Assembly: GCA_029259995.1 (NCBI GenBank)
Contig: JAJDEC010000467.1
Span: 1-6,023, forward strand
Direction: 5' to 3'
Origin: Phycisphaerae bacterium
Lineage (GTDB): Bacteria; Planctomycetota; Phycisphaerae; UBA1845; UTPLA1
Length of the DNA stretch: 6,023 nt
The notes beneath the pieces were generated by a model, which saw only the letters and a program-made list of their open reading frames with translations, was not told where the DNA came from and searched no databases. Position numbers and translations under genes: made by a program. Positions 1-6,023 of this stretch are shown piece after piece. Each line of letters starts with the position of its first letter. Position 1 is the stretch's first letter.

Positions 1-1626
1 ACACGCCTTCATCGGATGAGCAAAGAGGAACCCCTGGCCGACTTCACATCCAAGCGATTGGAGTAGCGCAACTTGGTCATAGGATTCAATCCCCTCCGCA
101 ATCAGATCCATGCCGAGTGATCGAGCGAGTGTCACGACGGAGTGAATACAGGCGGCGGCGCGACGCGTCGAGGCCGCCGACTCAAGAAACGTCCGATCGA
201 GCTTGATTCCATCCAGCGCGAATTCGTGGAGGATACCGAAGGAGGAGTAGCCGGAACCAAAGTCGTCGAGGAAAACGCGTGTTCCGGATTCGCGAACTGC
301 CTGAATCGCCTGGAGCGCCTCATAGGGGTTCTGGGTCAAGGACGTTTCCGTGATTTCCAGCACGAGCGACGACGGATCCAATTCGGTTCGTTGAATGGCG
401 TCATTGACAATCTGCGGCAATGAGGATCCGGACAATTGTTGCGGCGAGACATTGACTGTCAGGTATTCGAGGCTTCTTCCGGCGGCTGTGCGCCGGAATT
501 CGTCGAACTGTGCGATTGCCGTCTGCAATACCCACGTGCCGATTTTTCCGATTGCCCCCAGCTCCTCCGCCAGCGGAATGAACTCAGCCGGTGAGATCTC
601 GCCGTGAACAGGATGTGCCCAGCGGCAAAGCGTTTCCAGTCCGACTGCATTGCCGGTCACGAGCGAGACGATGGGCTGATAGACGAGCCGTAACTGCGCT
701 CGTTCGACGACGGTTCGAATATCCGATTCGATATCGACTATTCGCATGGCCGTTCCCTGCATTCCGTGATCGAACGCGACGACTCTGCAGCGGCCAAGGT
801 GTTTTGCGCGATACATGGCAATGTCTGCATCGCGAATCATGTCTTCTGCGGTCTTGTAGCCGGTCGTGGATTTGGCGACTCCGATGCTCGCCGTTGAATT
901 CACGATGCGGTCGTCCAGCTCGTAGGGCCGTGCCAGGTCGTCGAGCAGTCTGTCGGCAACCAGATTCGCATCTGAATCGTTCTTTAGATCCTCTAACAGG
1001 ATGCAGAATTCGTCACCGCCGAGCCGGGCGGCGAGAAACGTGGATTCGCCGCAACGACAGACCGTGTCGGACGCCCTGAGTGAGAATTCCAAACGATTTG
1101 AAATGGCGCGCAGGAGTTTGTCGCCGTACGCGTGTCCGAGGCTGTCATTGACAGCCTTGAACCGGTCGAAGTCGATGAAAATGACCGCAAATTTGAGGTC
1201 CTGATTTCGATTCTGCCGTTGAATTACATGATGAAGTCGATCGTAGAACATGGATCGATTCGGCAATCCGGTCAGCTTGTCATGGAGCGCGGCGTGCCGC
1301 AGTTCGACGGTTCGCGCCTGCACCATCTTTTCGAGCTCGTCCATTCGCTGGCGATCGCGCGCATTGGCGATTTCGAGTTCAGCGGTCCGTGCGGCGACTT
1401 CGCTTTCAAGATGATCGTTGTGTCTCGCGACTTCCTCGTAGAGTTGGCGCATTTCCGTTGACGAGAGCTCGAGCGATCGCTCGAGCAGTTCACGATCCTG
1501 ATCGGATTGTGTATACGCCCGATTCACTCCATCGACGAACGCCTGCCACTTGGCCGCGTCCACAGGAAGCTGATCGCGCAAGGCATCCAGCTTTCTTAAC
1601 TGTCGTCGGAGCAACGGATGCATCAT
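1..1626 (-). CDS. GGDEF-EAL cyclic di-GMP signalling protein, partner of upstream FIST protein (3' end cut off by window edge)
   Basis: Predicted cytoplasmic enzyme that makes (GGDEF) and/or degrades (EAL) the second messenger cyclic di-GMP. The frame is open for 542 codons and leaves the window just after the GQGFLFAHPM block near the end of EAL, so probably only a few tens of residues are missing. Visible layout: N-terminal helical module (about 1-60, with LLERSLELSS at 47-56), coiled-coil signalling helix (about 60-112, with two ART.EL units), GGDEF domain (about 113-287; DKLTGLPNR at 116-124, metal Asp152, intact GGDEF at 203-207), EAL domain (from about 302). EAL residues present: Glu331 in an ETL variant, Asn392, Glu424, Asp454-Asp455, Lys475, Glu511, Gln531. 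From Glu424 onward the spacings match those I recall for RocR, so phosphodiesterase activity is plausible. RASD at 184-187 resembles an inhibitory site but lies 10 residues too far from GGDEF. There is no membrane segment and no sensor domain. Two consecutive ATGs (1626, 1623) could start it; I chose the first. There is no strong ribosome site, and the 7-base gap to the FIST stop suggests translational coupling. Confidence 0.95.
   Translation of the reverse strand, partial: MMHPLLRRQLRKLDALRDQLPVDAAKWQAFVDGVNRAYTQSDQDRELLERSLELSSTEMRQLYEEVARHNDHLESEVAARTAELEIANARDRQRMDELEKMVQARTVELRHAALHDKLTGLPNRSMFYDRLHHVIQRQNRNQDLKFAVIFIDFDRFKAVNDSLGHAYGDKLLRAISNRLEFSLRASDTVCRCGESTFLAARLGGDEFCILLEDLKNDSDANLVADRLLDDLARPYELDDRIVNSTASIGVAKSTTGYKTAEDMIRDADIAMYRAKHLGRCRVVAFDHGMQGTAMRIVDIESDIRTVVERAQLRLVYQPIVSLVTGNAVGLETLCRWAHPVHGEISPAEFIPLAEELGAIGKIGTWVLQTAIAQFDEFRRTAAGRSLEYLTVNVSPQQLSGSSLPQIVNDAIQRTELDPSSLVLEITETSLTQNPYEALQAIQAVRESGTRVFLDDFGSGYSSFGILHEFALDGIKLDRTFLESAASTRRAAACIHSVVTLARSLGMDLIAEGIESYDQVALLQSLGCEVGQGFLFAHPMKAC
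1467..1486. repeat. 20-bp perfect palindrome inside the GGDEF-EAL gene
   Basis: GCTCGAGCGATCGCTCGAGC is identical to its reverse complement and is centred on GCGATCGC. It falls in codons for LLERSLEL in the N-terminal module (residues about 47-54). It could be a protein-binding site or mRNA hairpin, or a side effect of coding a Leu-Glu-Arg-Ser-Leu-Glu stretch with CTC, GAG, CGA and TCG codons. Confidence 0.6.
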
Positions 1627-1633
1627 ATGGGGC

Positions 1634-2803
1634 TCATTGTTCGCAGATCGTCGTAATCGTCATCGTTTGATTGTGCAAATCGCACTTGCCCGACGCGAAC
1701 GGTGAGAGTTCACCATAGGAATAAAACCCAATCTGCTTGTCATTCGGTCCGAGAGCGTCCATCGCCGACTCGAGTTCCTCTTCAGTTCGTTCGCCCAAGA
1801 TGAGGCGGCGTCCGACACAGGAAATGGCGATCGACAATGTGGGCGTGGTTGAATGGCCTTCGAGAAAGACTCTTGCGCCCTGGCTTGACTGCCCCGCCGC
1901 CGTCACAAGACGATCGAAGTTTGCCCGCATAAGTTGAGCCGTCGCGCCATTCGGAATGTCGCCCGCAAACGTCAGGGACTGCGCCGCTTCATCGATCGCA
2001 AGAATCGTCCGAACGAGACTCTTGTCGGGCTCCTCTTTCGAACGAACCGACAATGGGAACAGAAGTGCGCTCGAAGGCAGGTCTTTCGCGCGATCCCCAA
2101 GATATTCACGATAGAGCGCCAGCGCCGGCTTGCCATCCAGTTCGAAGAGTTCGTTGCCTTTGGCGCGCGTGACGAGCCGTTGCGGACCGAATGGATCGAA
2201 GCCTCCGCGGGAACCGTGTCCGACGCGGACGGCGTCCCCGAAGAGGCCGACGGCCGTAATCATCGTCGTTGTCGGTACCCCGCGATCGAGTACCCAGGTT
2301 TGCTTGAAATCGGAACCATCGCCGGCAAGTCCGCCCGTCACGACGATGTCGTCCGGCAACGATTCGTTCAGGCCTCGAACCAATTCAGAGCCGTTCACAA
2401 CGAGCCCCGTTGAGATGACGAATACGGCCTTGAGCCCCGGACGACTCAATTGTTGCGCAATCGATCGGCCGGCGTCGAACGATTGAGGCGATTCCGTGAT
2501 ATTCGAGCATGCAAACTGGATCTCGGTCTTTGTGAATCGAATTGCGGCAACGGCGATCGAATTGTCATGCAATTCGTCGTTCAGGATTTCACCCGCGGTC
2601 GAGCATCCCATGATCGTTGATTTTGGAAACGCATTTCGCAGTTCGGACAGCGGACCCGCCTCGTTTCGAAATCGTGGATGTGCAAACGCCAGTACGAGCG
2701 TCTGATCGGAATCCAGATTTCCCGGTAGATCCTGCGACCATCCGGAAGCGGCGCGATAGGAAAACGTCATCAAAGTCGTCTTGGGTTCAACATCGACCAA
2801 CAT
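1634..2803 (-). CDS. FIST domain sensor protein (FIST_N + FIST_C)
   Basis: Soluble 389-aa sensory protein built only of the FIST module, known from bacterial and archaeal signalling proteins and proposed to bind small ligands such as amino acids. A subgroup (NosP) binds haem and senses nitric oxide; whether this protein belongs to it cannot be decided from sequence alone. Seen: FIST_N about residues 30-215, with GCSTAGEI at 66-73, NGSELVRGLN at 137-146 and TGGLAGDG at 156-163. FIST_C about 216-386, with NELFELDGKPALALYREYLG (217-236), GRRLILGERTEEE (331-343), IGFYSYGEL (358-366) and a closing LHNQTMTIT (376-384). The length is normal for a stand-alone FIST protein, and there is no signal peptide or membrane segment. 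The frame extends upstream to an ATG at 2911, but that leader does not look FIST-like. The ATG at 2803 is preceded by GGAGT at 7 bases. The gene ends 7 bases before the GGDEF-EAL gene, so FIST probably supplies the input for that effector. Confidence 0.93.
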   Translation of the reverse strand: MLVDVEPKTTLMTFSYRAASGWSQDLPGNLDSDQTLVLAFAHPRFRNEAGPLSELRNAFPKSTIMGCSTAGEILNDELHDNSIAVAAIRFTKTEIQFACSNITESPQSFDAGRSIAQQLSRPGLKAVFVISTGLVVNGSELVRGLNESLPDDIVVTGGLAGDGSDFKQTWVLDRGVPTTTMITAVGLFGDAVRVGHGSRGGFDPFGPQRLVTRAKGNELFELDGKPALALYREYLGDRAKDLPSSALLFPLSVRSKEEPDKSLVRTILAIDEAAQSLTFAGDIPNGATAQLMRANFDRLVTAAGQSSQGARVFLEGHSTTPTLSIAISCVGRRLILGERTEEELESAMDALGPNDKQIGFYSYGELSPFASGKCDLHNQTMTITTICEQ

Positions 2804-2810
2804 CTCGATT

Positions 2811-2815
2811 ACTCC
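2811..2815 (-). promoter_or_regulatory. Ribosome binding site of the FIST gene
   Basis: Read on the minus strand this is GGAGT, seven bases before the ATG at 2803. It decides the start. The in-frame ATG at 2911 would add 36 residues of non-FIST leader, and the next internal ATG at 2770 has no purine-rich site in front. Confidence 0.65.
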
Positions 2816-2983
2816 AGTAGAAGCGCAGACCTGCGCGGCCCGATGTATCGTGAATCTGATGAGATCGCGCCGTTTCTCGGTACCAACCCCAGAGAATCTC
2901 GTACCGATCATTCGTCAACATCAGTTTCGGGGATTCGATTCTGGAGATTTCGCATCGATTGAAACTCTCTGGCAGACTCCGTT

Positions 2984-2999
2984 GAGACCGAGAGACCGA
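2984..2999. repeat. Tandem duplication of an 8-bp unit (GAGACCGA x2)
   Basis: Two adjacent exact copies of GAGACCGA lie in the middle of the divergent intergenic region. They could be a direct-repeat operator or simple replication slippage. No third copy was seen, so the functional case is weak. Confidence 0.5.
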
Positions 3000-3039
3000 G
3001 AAAAGTCGGCCGGACCCGATCCAACACCTGACGGCCCGG

Positions 3040-3055
3040 CGGCGCAACTGTGCCG
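3040..3055. other. Small G+C-rich inverted repeat upstream of the secreted-protein gene
   Basis: CGGCGC and GTGCCG pair across a four-base loop (six pairs, one of them G-U). A competing pairing uses CCCGGC (3035-3040) with GCCGGG (3052-3057). It lies about 100 bp before the likely plus-strand transcription start and lacks a T tract. It could be an operator or chance in G+C-rich DNA. Confidence 0.3.
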
Positions 3056-3152
3056 GGAGCGCATGGTCGATCAACGGCCGAGAATGGTGTCAATCGTCCA
3101 AGTAATGCCTTTACTGTGCCGCGTTGTGCGGGGCAGGGTCGACCGCGCATTC

Positions 3153-3161
3153 TGTTACAAT
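3153..3161 (+). promoter_or_regulatory. Extended -10 promoter element for the secreted-protein gene
   Basis: The sequence TGTTACAAT combines a TGn extension with TACAAT, one mismatch from the TATAAT consensus. No good -35 hexamer stands 16-18 bp upstream, which is compatible with an extended -10 promoter of the sigma-70 family. Transcription would start near 3168, giving a leader of roughly 38 bases before the ATG at 3206. Confidence 0.5.
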
Positions 3162-3195
3162 ACTCCAGTCGAGCCATTCCGATTTCAGCAACAAT

Positions 3196-3200
3196 GAGGA
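3196..3200 (+). promoter_or_regulatory. Ribosome binding site of the secreted-protein gene
   Basis: GAGGA lies five bases before the ATG at 3206. It decides between two in-frame starts: the ATG at 3194 has no purine-rich site in front, and it overlaps this one. Confidence 0.6.
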
Positions 3201-3205
3201 ATCTC

Positions 3206-6023
3206 ATGCGTCAGTCTGCCATCATTCTCACGTTATTGGTCGCGACCCATTCGGCTCTCGCCGGCACGAATTCGCCGCCGGCAACACCAACGATCACGGA
3301 GCCCAGCATGACCGGCCAGATCCTGAATCCGCAGGATGTGCACATGGAAACATCGCCATTTTCGGATCCGGACATCGGCGATACGCACTTGTGCACGGAT
3401 TGGGAGATCTGGTCCGTTACTCCATCGGAGCGCGTTTGGTTTGCATCCTGTGCGACCGGTCCGGAATCGGTACATGCACACTTCGGCGATGGGGCATTCA
3501 CGGGATCGCTTGCGGGCGAATTCCAGCTTGAGTTCGAAAAGGACTATGAACTCCGCGCCCGCCATCGCGATGACAGCGGCGACGGCGCAACGGAGTGGAG
3601 CGCCTGGGTCGCGCGTGCCTTCGCTACGGGTGCGCAGACGCAGACGTTTCCGCTGGATCTGGATGACATTCTCGATTCGCCGATGCCCACGTGGAGAACG
3701 ACATCGGGCGTGGACGTGAACCTGCCGGACGGCGCGTCCATGCGGATTGAAGCAGTTGACGGTTCCCTGGTGCTCGGCTTTTCAGCAGCCGGCGGCATGA
3801 CGTCGATCACCAATCCGGCGCCGCTTCCCGAGCATCTTTCGACGCGTGTGCGTCTCAGCGCGAACGGGGCCAATGTGGCACTGCCGGCGACGGATATCAC
3901 CTTCGTGACGGACGAGGGGGAATCGATCACGGTCTATGTTCCGGCGATCTCGTTGAGCGGTTCCCAGGAAGCCGTGTTCTGGATCTCGGCCGGCGGATCG
4001 ACGTTTGTGGGAAGTGTCGGCCAGACGACGCCCGACTTCTCAACGCTGGCGCGTGGATCCCCAGTGCCCTGGACGACATTGATTCCGGGATATCAGGTTG
4101 AAGTTGTCGCAACAGGGTTTCAGTTGCCTGTCAACATTGCGTTTGTGCCGAATCCGACGTCCGGACCGGAATCGCCGCTGTACTACGTTGCGGAGCTCTA
4201 CGGGGGCATCAAGGTCGTCAGCAATCTGGGCAACGTCAGCAACTATGCGGGCAATCTGTTGAACTTCTCGCCGACAGGCGCTTTCCCCGGTTCGGGAGAG
4301 CAGGGTCTATCGGGACTCGTCGTTGATCCGGCCACGGGCGATGTCTATGCGGGAATGCTGTACGACTCGGGTGGGCCTCACTATCCGAAAGTGGTTCGCT
4401 TCAGCAGCAACGACGGCGGCTTCACGGCGGCAACGCAGACGACGATTCTCGACATGCCCGGCGAATCGCAGGGGCAATCGCACTTTATTTCCAACATGAC
4501 GCTGGGCCCCGACGGCAAGCTTTACGTGCACATGGGCGACGGATTCGACGCCTCGACGGGGCAGAATCTCGATTCGTTCCGCGGCAAGATTCTGCGAATG
4601 AACCCAGACGGATCCGCTGCAACGGACAATCCGATGTATGACGCGGGCGACGGTATCTCGTCGCGCGACTACATCATCGCCTCGGGCGTTCGCAATCCGT
4701 TCGGCGGCGCGTGGCGCGCGTCGGACAATCGACACTATTGGGTGGAAAACGGACCGAGCGTGGATCGGATTACGTTTCTCGTTCCGGGGCGCAATTATCT
4801 GTGGAGCGGCTCGGATGCGAGCATGCAGAATTTCGCGACGTACAACTGGGTTCCTTCAGTCGGCCCCGTCAACATCGCATTCATTGAATCGACACACTTC
4901 GGCGGCAGTGGATTCCCGGCAGGAATGATGGATCGTGCATTCGTCACGGAATCGGGGGCAACGTGGGGATCGGGGCCACAGTCGATCGGCAAGAAGATCA
5001 CGATGTGGGACTTCGCGCCGGACGGCAGCGTCGCGGCCGGACCGACGACGCTCTTGCAATACAACGGAACAGGCAAGGCGACTGTCGCGGGACTGGCGGC
5101 CGGTCCTGACGGTCTATACTTTACGGATCTCTACAAGGATCAGGATTACAATTCGCCGATCGACGCGGGGGCAAATGTGCTTCGCATCAAGTTCGTCGGC
5201 ACAGCGGACTTCACGTCGGACGTGACGGAAGGGCCCGCGCCGCTGACGGTTCAATTCACGGACACATCGAGCGTTCCGAATCCCACGGCATGGCTTTGGA
5301 GCTTCGGTGACAACTCGACGAGCACGGAACAGAATCCGCAACACACGTATCTGGCCAACGGCGCGTATACCGTTCAGTTGCAAGTGACCAGCGATGCGGG
5401 CGTAAGCACGATTCAGAAAGCGGCGCATGTGTTCGTGGGGCAGCGGATATCCATTGCATTGATCGGCGACGGCCTGACGCCGTCGGCGGCGGATTCGCAG
5501 ATCGTCGACTTCCTCGCAGCGCTCGGATACGACGTGACGTATTACGACGACGACGCCGGCAATCGACCGACGGCGGCGGAACTGGCGGCGTCACAGGATC
5601 TCGTGATCGTTTCGTCCACGGCTCTTTCAAGCAACATCGGCGGCGAGTTTCGTGACGAGCCCGTGCCGTTGATCTATTGGGAGAGTGCGCTGAACGCCGT
5701 TGACCGGGAGCCGCTGGCAAGCGATCGGGGCGTCGTGACGGCGACGCAGATTGATGTGCTGAACAACGCGCATCCGGTCACGCAGGGGATTTCACTCGGC
5801 GCCGTGGATGTATACTCGACAGGGACGGCAATGAGCGTGGGCCGATCGCAACTCGGGCCCGACGTCGAACTGCTTGCAACGCGGGCCGGGGCCGCGGGCG
5901 ATTATTCGATCATGGCCGCGGACGCGGGCGCGGAGTTGCTGGGCGGTCACATCGCGCCGGCCAAGCGCGTTTTCCTGTTCTTCGAAGATACGGGATGGCT
6001 GACATCGACGGCCGAGGCGCGAC
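3206..6023 (+). CDS. Secreted multidomain protein with PQQ-type sugar dehydrogenase propeller, PKD and ThuA-like domains (3' end cut off)
   Basis: Exported protein of at least 939 aa; no stop before the window ends. Domains: Sec signal peptide 1-19 (cleavage likely after ALA, before Gly20); fibronectin-III-like module about 22-141 with Cys63 and Cys82 possibly bonded; unassigned beta-rich segment about 142-290; propeller of the glucose/sorbosone dehydrogenase family about 296-664; PKD about 667-744 (WLWSFGD at 696-702, then NPQHTY); Rossmann-like ThuA/glutamine-amidotransferase-like domain from 747 to the edge. In the propeller, His426, Asp445 and Arg496-Asn497 correspond to His144, Asp163 and Arg228-Asn229 of the Acinetobacter soluble glucose dehydrogenase, and the His-Asp spacing of 19 is identical. 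The Asp before that His is Ser here. FRGKILRMNPDG (458-469) and ENGPSVDRI (514-522) are further family signatures. It may therefore oxidise a sugar or other alcohol outside the cytoplasm with PQQ, but cofactor and substrate are inferred. It could instead be a non-catalytic binding propeller. The start at 3206 is chosen for its GAGGA site; 3194 would add four residues. Confidence 0.9.
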   Translation, partial: MRQSAIILTLLVATHSALAGTNSPPATPTITEPSMTGQILNPQDVHMETSPFSDPDIGDTHLCTDWEIWSVTPSERVWFASCATGPESVHAHFGDGAFTGSLAGEFQLEFEKDYELRARHRDDSGDGATEWSAWVARAFATGAQTQTFPLDLDDILDSPMPTWRTTSGVDVNLPDGASMRIEAVDGSLVLGFSAAGGMTSITNPAPLPEHLSTRVRLSANGANVALPATDITFVTDEGESITVYVPAISLSGSQEAVFWISAGGSTFVGSVGQTTPDFSTLARGSPVPWTTLIPGYQVEVVATGFQLPVNIAFVPNPTSGPESPLYYVAELYGGIKVVSNLGNVSNYAGNLLNFSPTGAFPGSGEQGLSGLVVDPATGDVYAGMLYDSGGPHYPKVVRFSSNDGGFTAATQTTILDMPGESQGQSHFISNMTLGPDGKLYVHMGDGFDASTGQNLDSFRGKILRMNPDGSAATDNPMYDAGDGISSRDYIIASGVRNPFGGAWRASDNRHYWVENGPSVDRITFLVPGRNYLWSGSDASMQNFATYNWVPSVGPVNIAFIESTHFGGSGFPAGMMDRAFVTESGATWGSGPQSIGKKITMWDFAPDGSVAAGPTTLLQYNGTGKATVAGLAAGPDGLYFTDLYKDQDYNSPIDAGANVLRIKFVGTADFTSDVTEGPAPLTVQFTDTSSVPNPTAWLWSFGDNSTSTEQNPQHTYLANGAYTVQLQVTSDAGVSTIQKAAHVFVGQRISIALIGDGLTPSAADSQIVDFLAALGYDVTYYDDDAGNRPTAAELAASQDLVIVSSTALSSNIGGEFRDEPVPLIYWESALNAVDREPLASDRGVVTATQIDVLNNAHPVTQGISLGAVDVYSTGTAMSVGRSQLGPDVELLATRAGAAGDYSIMAADAGAELLGGHIAPAKRVFLFFEDTGWLTSTAEAR

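Larger units (their letters stand above)
2804..3205. other. Divergent intergenic control region (about 400 bp) without a convincing gene
   Basis: The region separates the 5' ends of the FIST operon and the secreted-protein gene, so both promoters should lie here. Open frames exist on both strands (plus 2781-3197, minus 2908-3207), but each overlaps a real gene start, matches no family I recognise and has no convincing ribosome site. Contents seen: a good extended -10 for the plus gene near 3153-3161; a direct tandem repeat of GAGACCGA at 2984-2999; and a G+C-rich hairpin at 3040-3055 (CGGCGC, loop AACT, GTGCCG, one G-U pair) without a T tract, so not a standard terminator. For the minus operon only a weak candidate is visible: TTGACG at 2918-2913 and TTCTCT at 2896-2891 with a 16-bp spacer. 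A perfect TTGACA at 3093-3088 on the minus strand has no -10 partner. Confidence 0.6.

Noticed and set aside
591..1079. 162-codon open frame opposite the GGDEF-EAL gene
   Set aside because: It is Arg/Ser/Cys-rich and antisense to well-conserved GGDEF and EAL motifs, which is typical of a shadow frame in G+C-rich DNA.
1934..2413. 159-codon open frame opposite the FIST gene
   Set aside because: It is antisense to conserved FIST motifs and Arg-rich, with no domain seen.
2804..2911. Longer start for the FIST protein at the ATG at 2911
   Set aside because: The 36-residue extension is not FIST-like. The ATG at 2803 has a GGAGT ribosome site at ideal spacing.
3040..3057. Hairpin as a rho-independent terminator
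   Set aside because: No T tract follows on either strand, and no gene ends nearby.
3088..3093. Perfect TTGACA (minus strand) as the -35 of the FIST operon promoter
   Set aside because: No acceptable -10 hexamer stands 15-19 bp downstream.
2781..3197. 138-codon open frame on the plus strand in the intergenic region
   Set aside because: It begins inside the FIST gene on the opposite strand and ends across the start of the secreted-protein gene. It has no recognisable domain and no clear ribosome site.
2908..3207. 99-codon open frame on the minus strand in the intergenic region
   Set aside because: It overlaps the translation start of the plus-strand gene and its promoter, and its sequence matches no family I know. 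A tiny gene cannot be fully excluded.
4307..4735. 142-codon open frame opposite the propeller
   Set aside because: It is antisense to conserved sugar-dehydrogenase motifs and has the composition of a shadow frame.
5256..5720. 154-codon open frame opposite the PKD and ThuA-like region
   Set aside because: It is very rich in Arg, Pro and Ser, has no domain, and is antisense to a clear multidomain gene.

Overview
The window is about 6 kb of bacterial chromosome with moderately high G+C (I estimate 56-58% by eye). It holds three protein-coding genes and one intergenic region of about 400 bp. Two genes lie on the minus strand in a tight operon, and the third is transcribed divergently on the plus strand. 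Both outer genes run off the window, so their far ends are unseen. I found no RNA gene, insertion sequence, CRISPR array or recombinase.

The organism cannot be named securely. The plus-strand gene is a Sec-exported multidomain protein combining fibronectin-III-like, sugar-dehydrogenase-propeller, PKD and ThuA/amidotransferase-like modules. That style is common in Planctomycetota and other environmental phyla such as Hydrogenedentota and Sumerlaeota. The FIST plus GGDEF/EAL pair is widespread in free-living Gram-negative bacteria. A planctomycete-like or related environmental bacterium is my best guess, held weakly.

Minus strand, 2803 down to 1: a soluble FIST sensor protein (389 aa) is followed after 7 bases by a GGDEF-EAL protein (542 residues visible, C-terminus cut off). 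The second protein starts with a helical N-terminal module and a coiled coil and has no sensor domain of its own. The simplest reading is a split receptor: FIST binds a small ligand and its partner makes and/or degrades cyclic di-GMP. Nearly all catalytic residues of both enzyme domains can be seen. Two oddities are a 10-residue insertion between the RxxD motif and GGDEF, and an ETL variant of the EAL signature.

Intergenic, 2804-3205: a divergent control region with a good extended -10 box for the plus gene, a G+C-rich hairpin and an 8-bp tandem repeat.

Plus strand, 3206 to the end: a secreted mosaic protein of at least 939 aa. Its central propeller keeps the His, Asp and Arg-Asn signature residues of PQQ-dependent soluble glucose dehydrogenases, so it may be an extracellular sugar or aldose oxidoreductase. 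It continues through a PKD domain into a ThuA-like domain. Nothing in the sequence links its function to the c-di-GMP operon except the shared upstream region.
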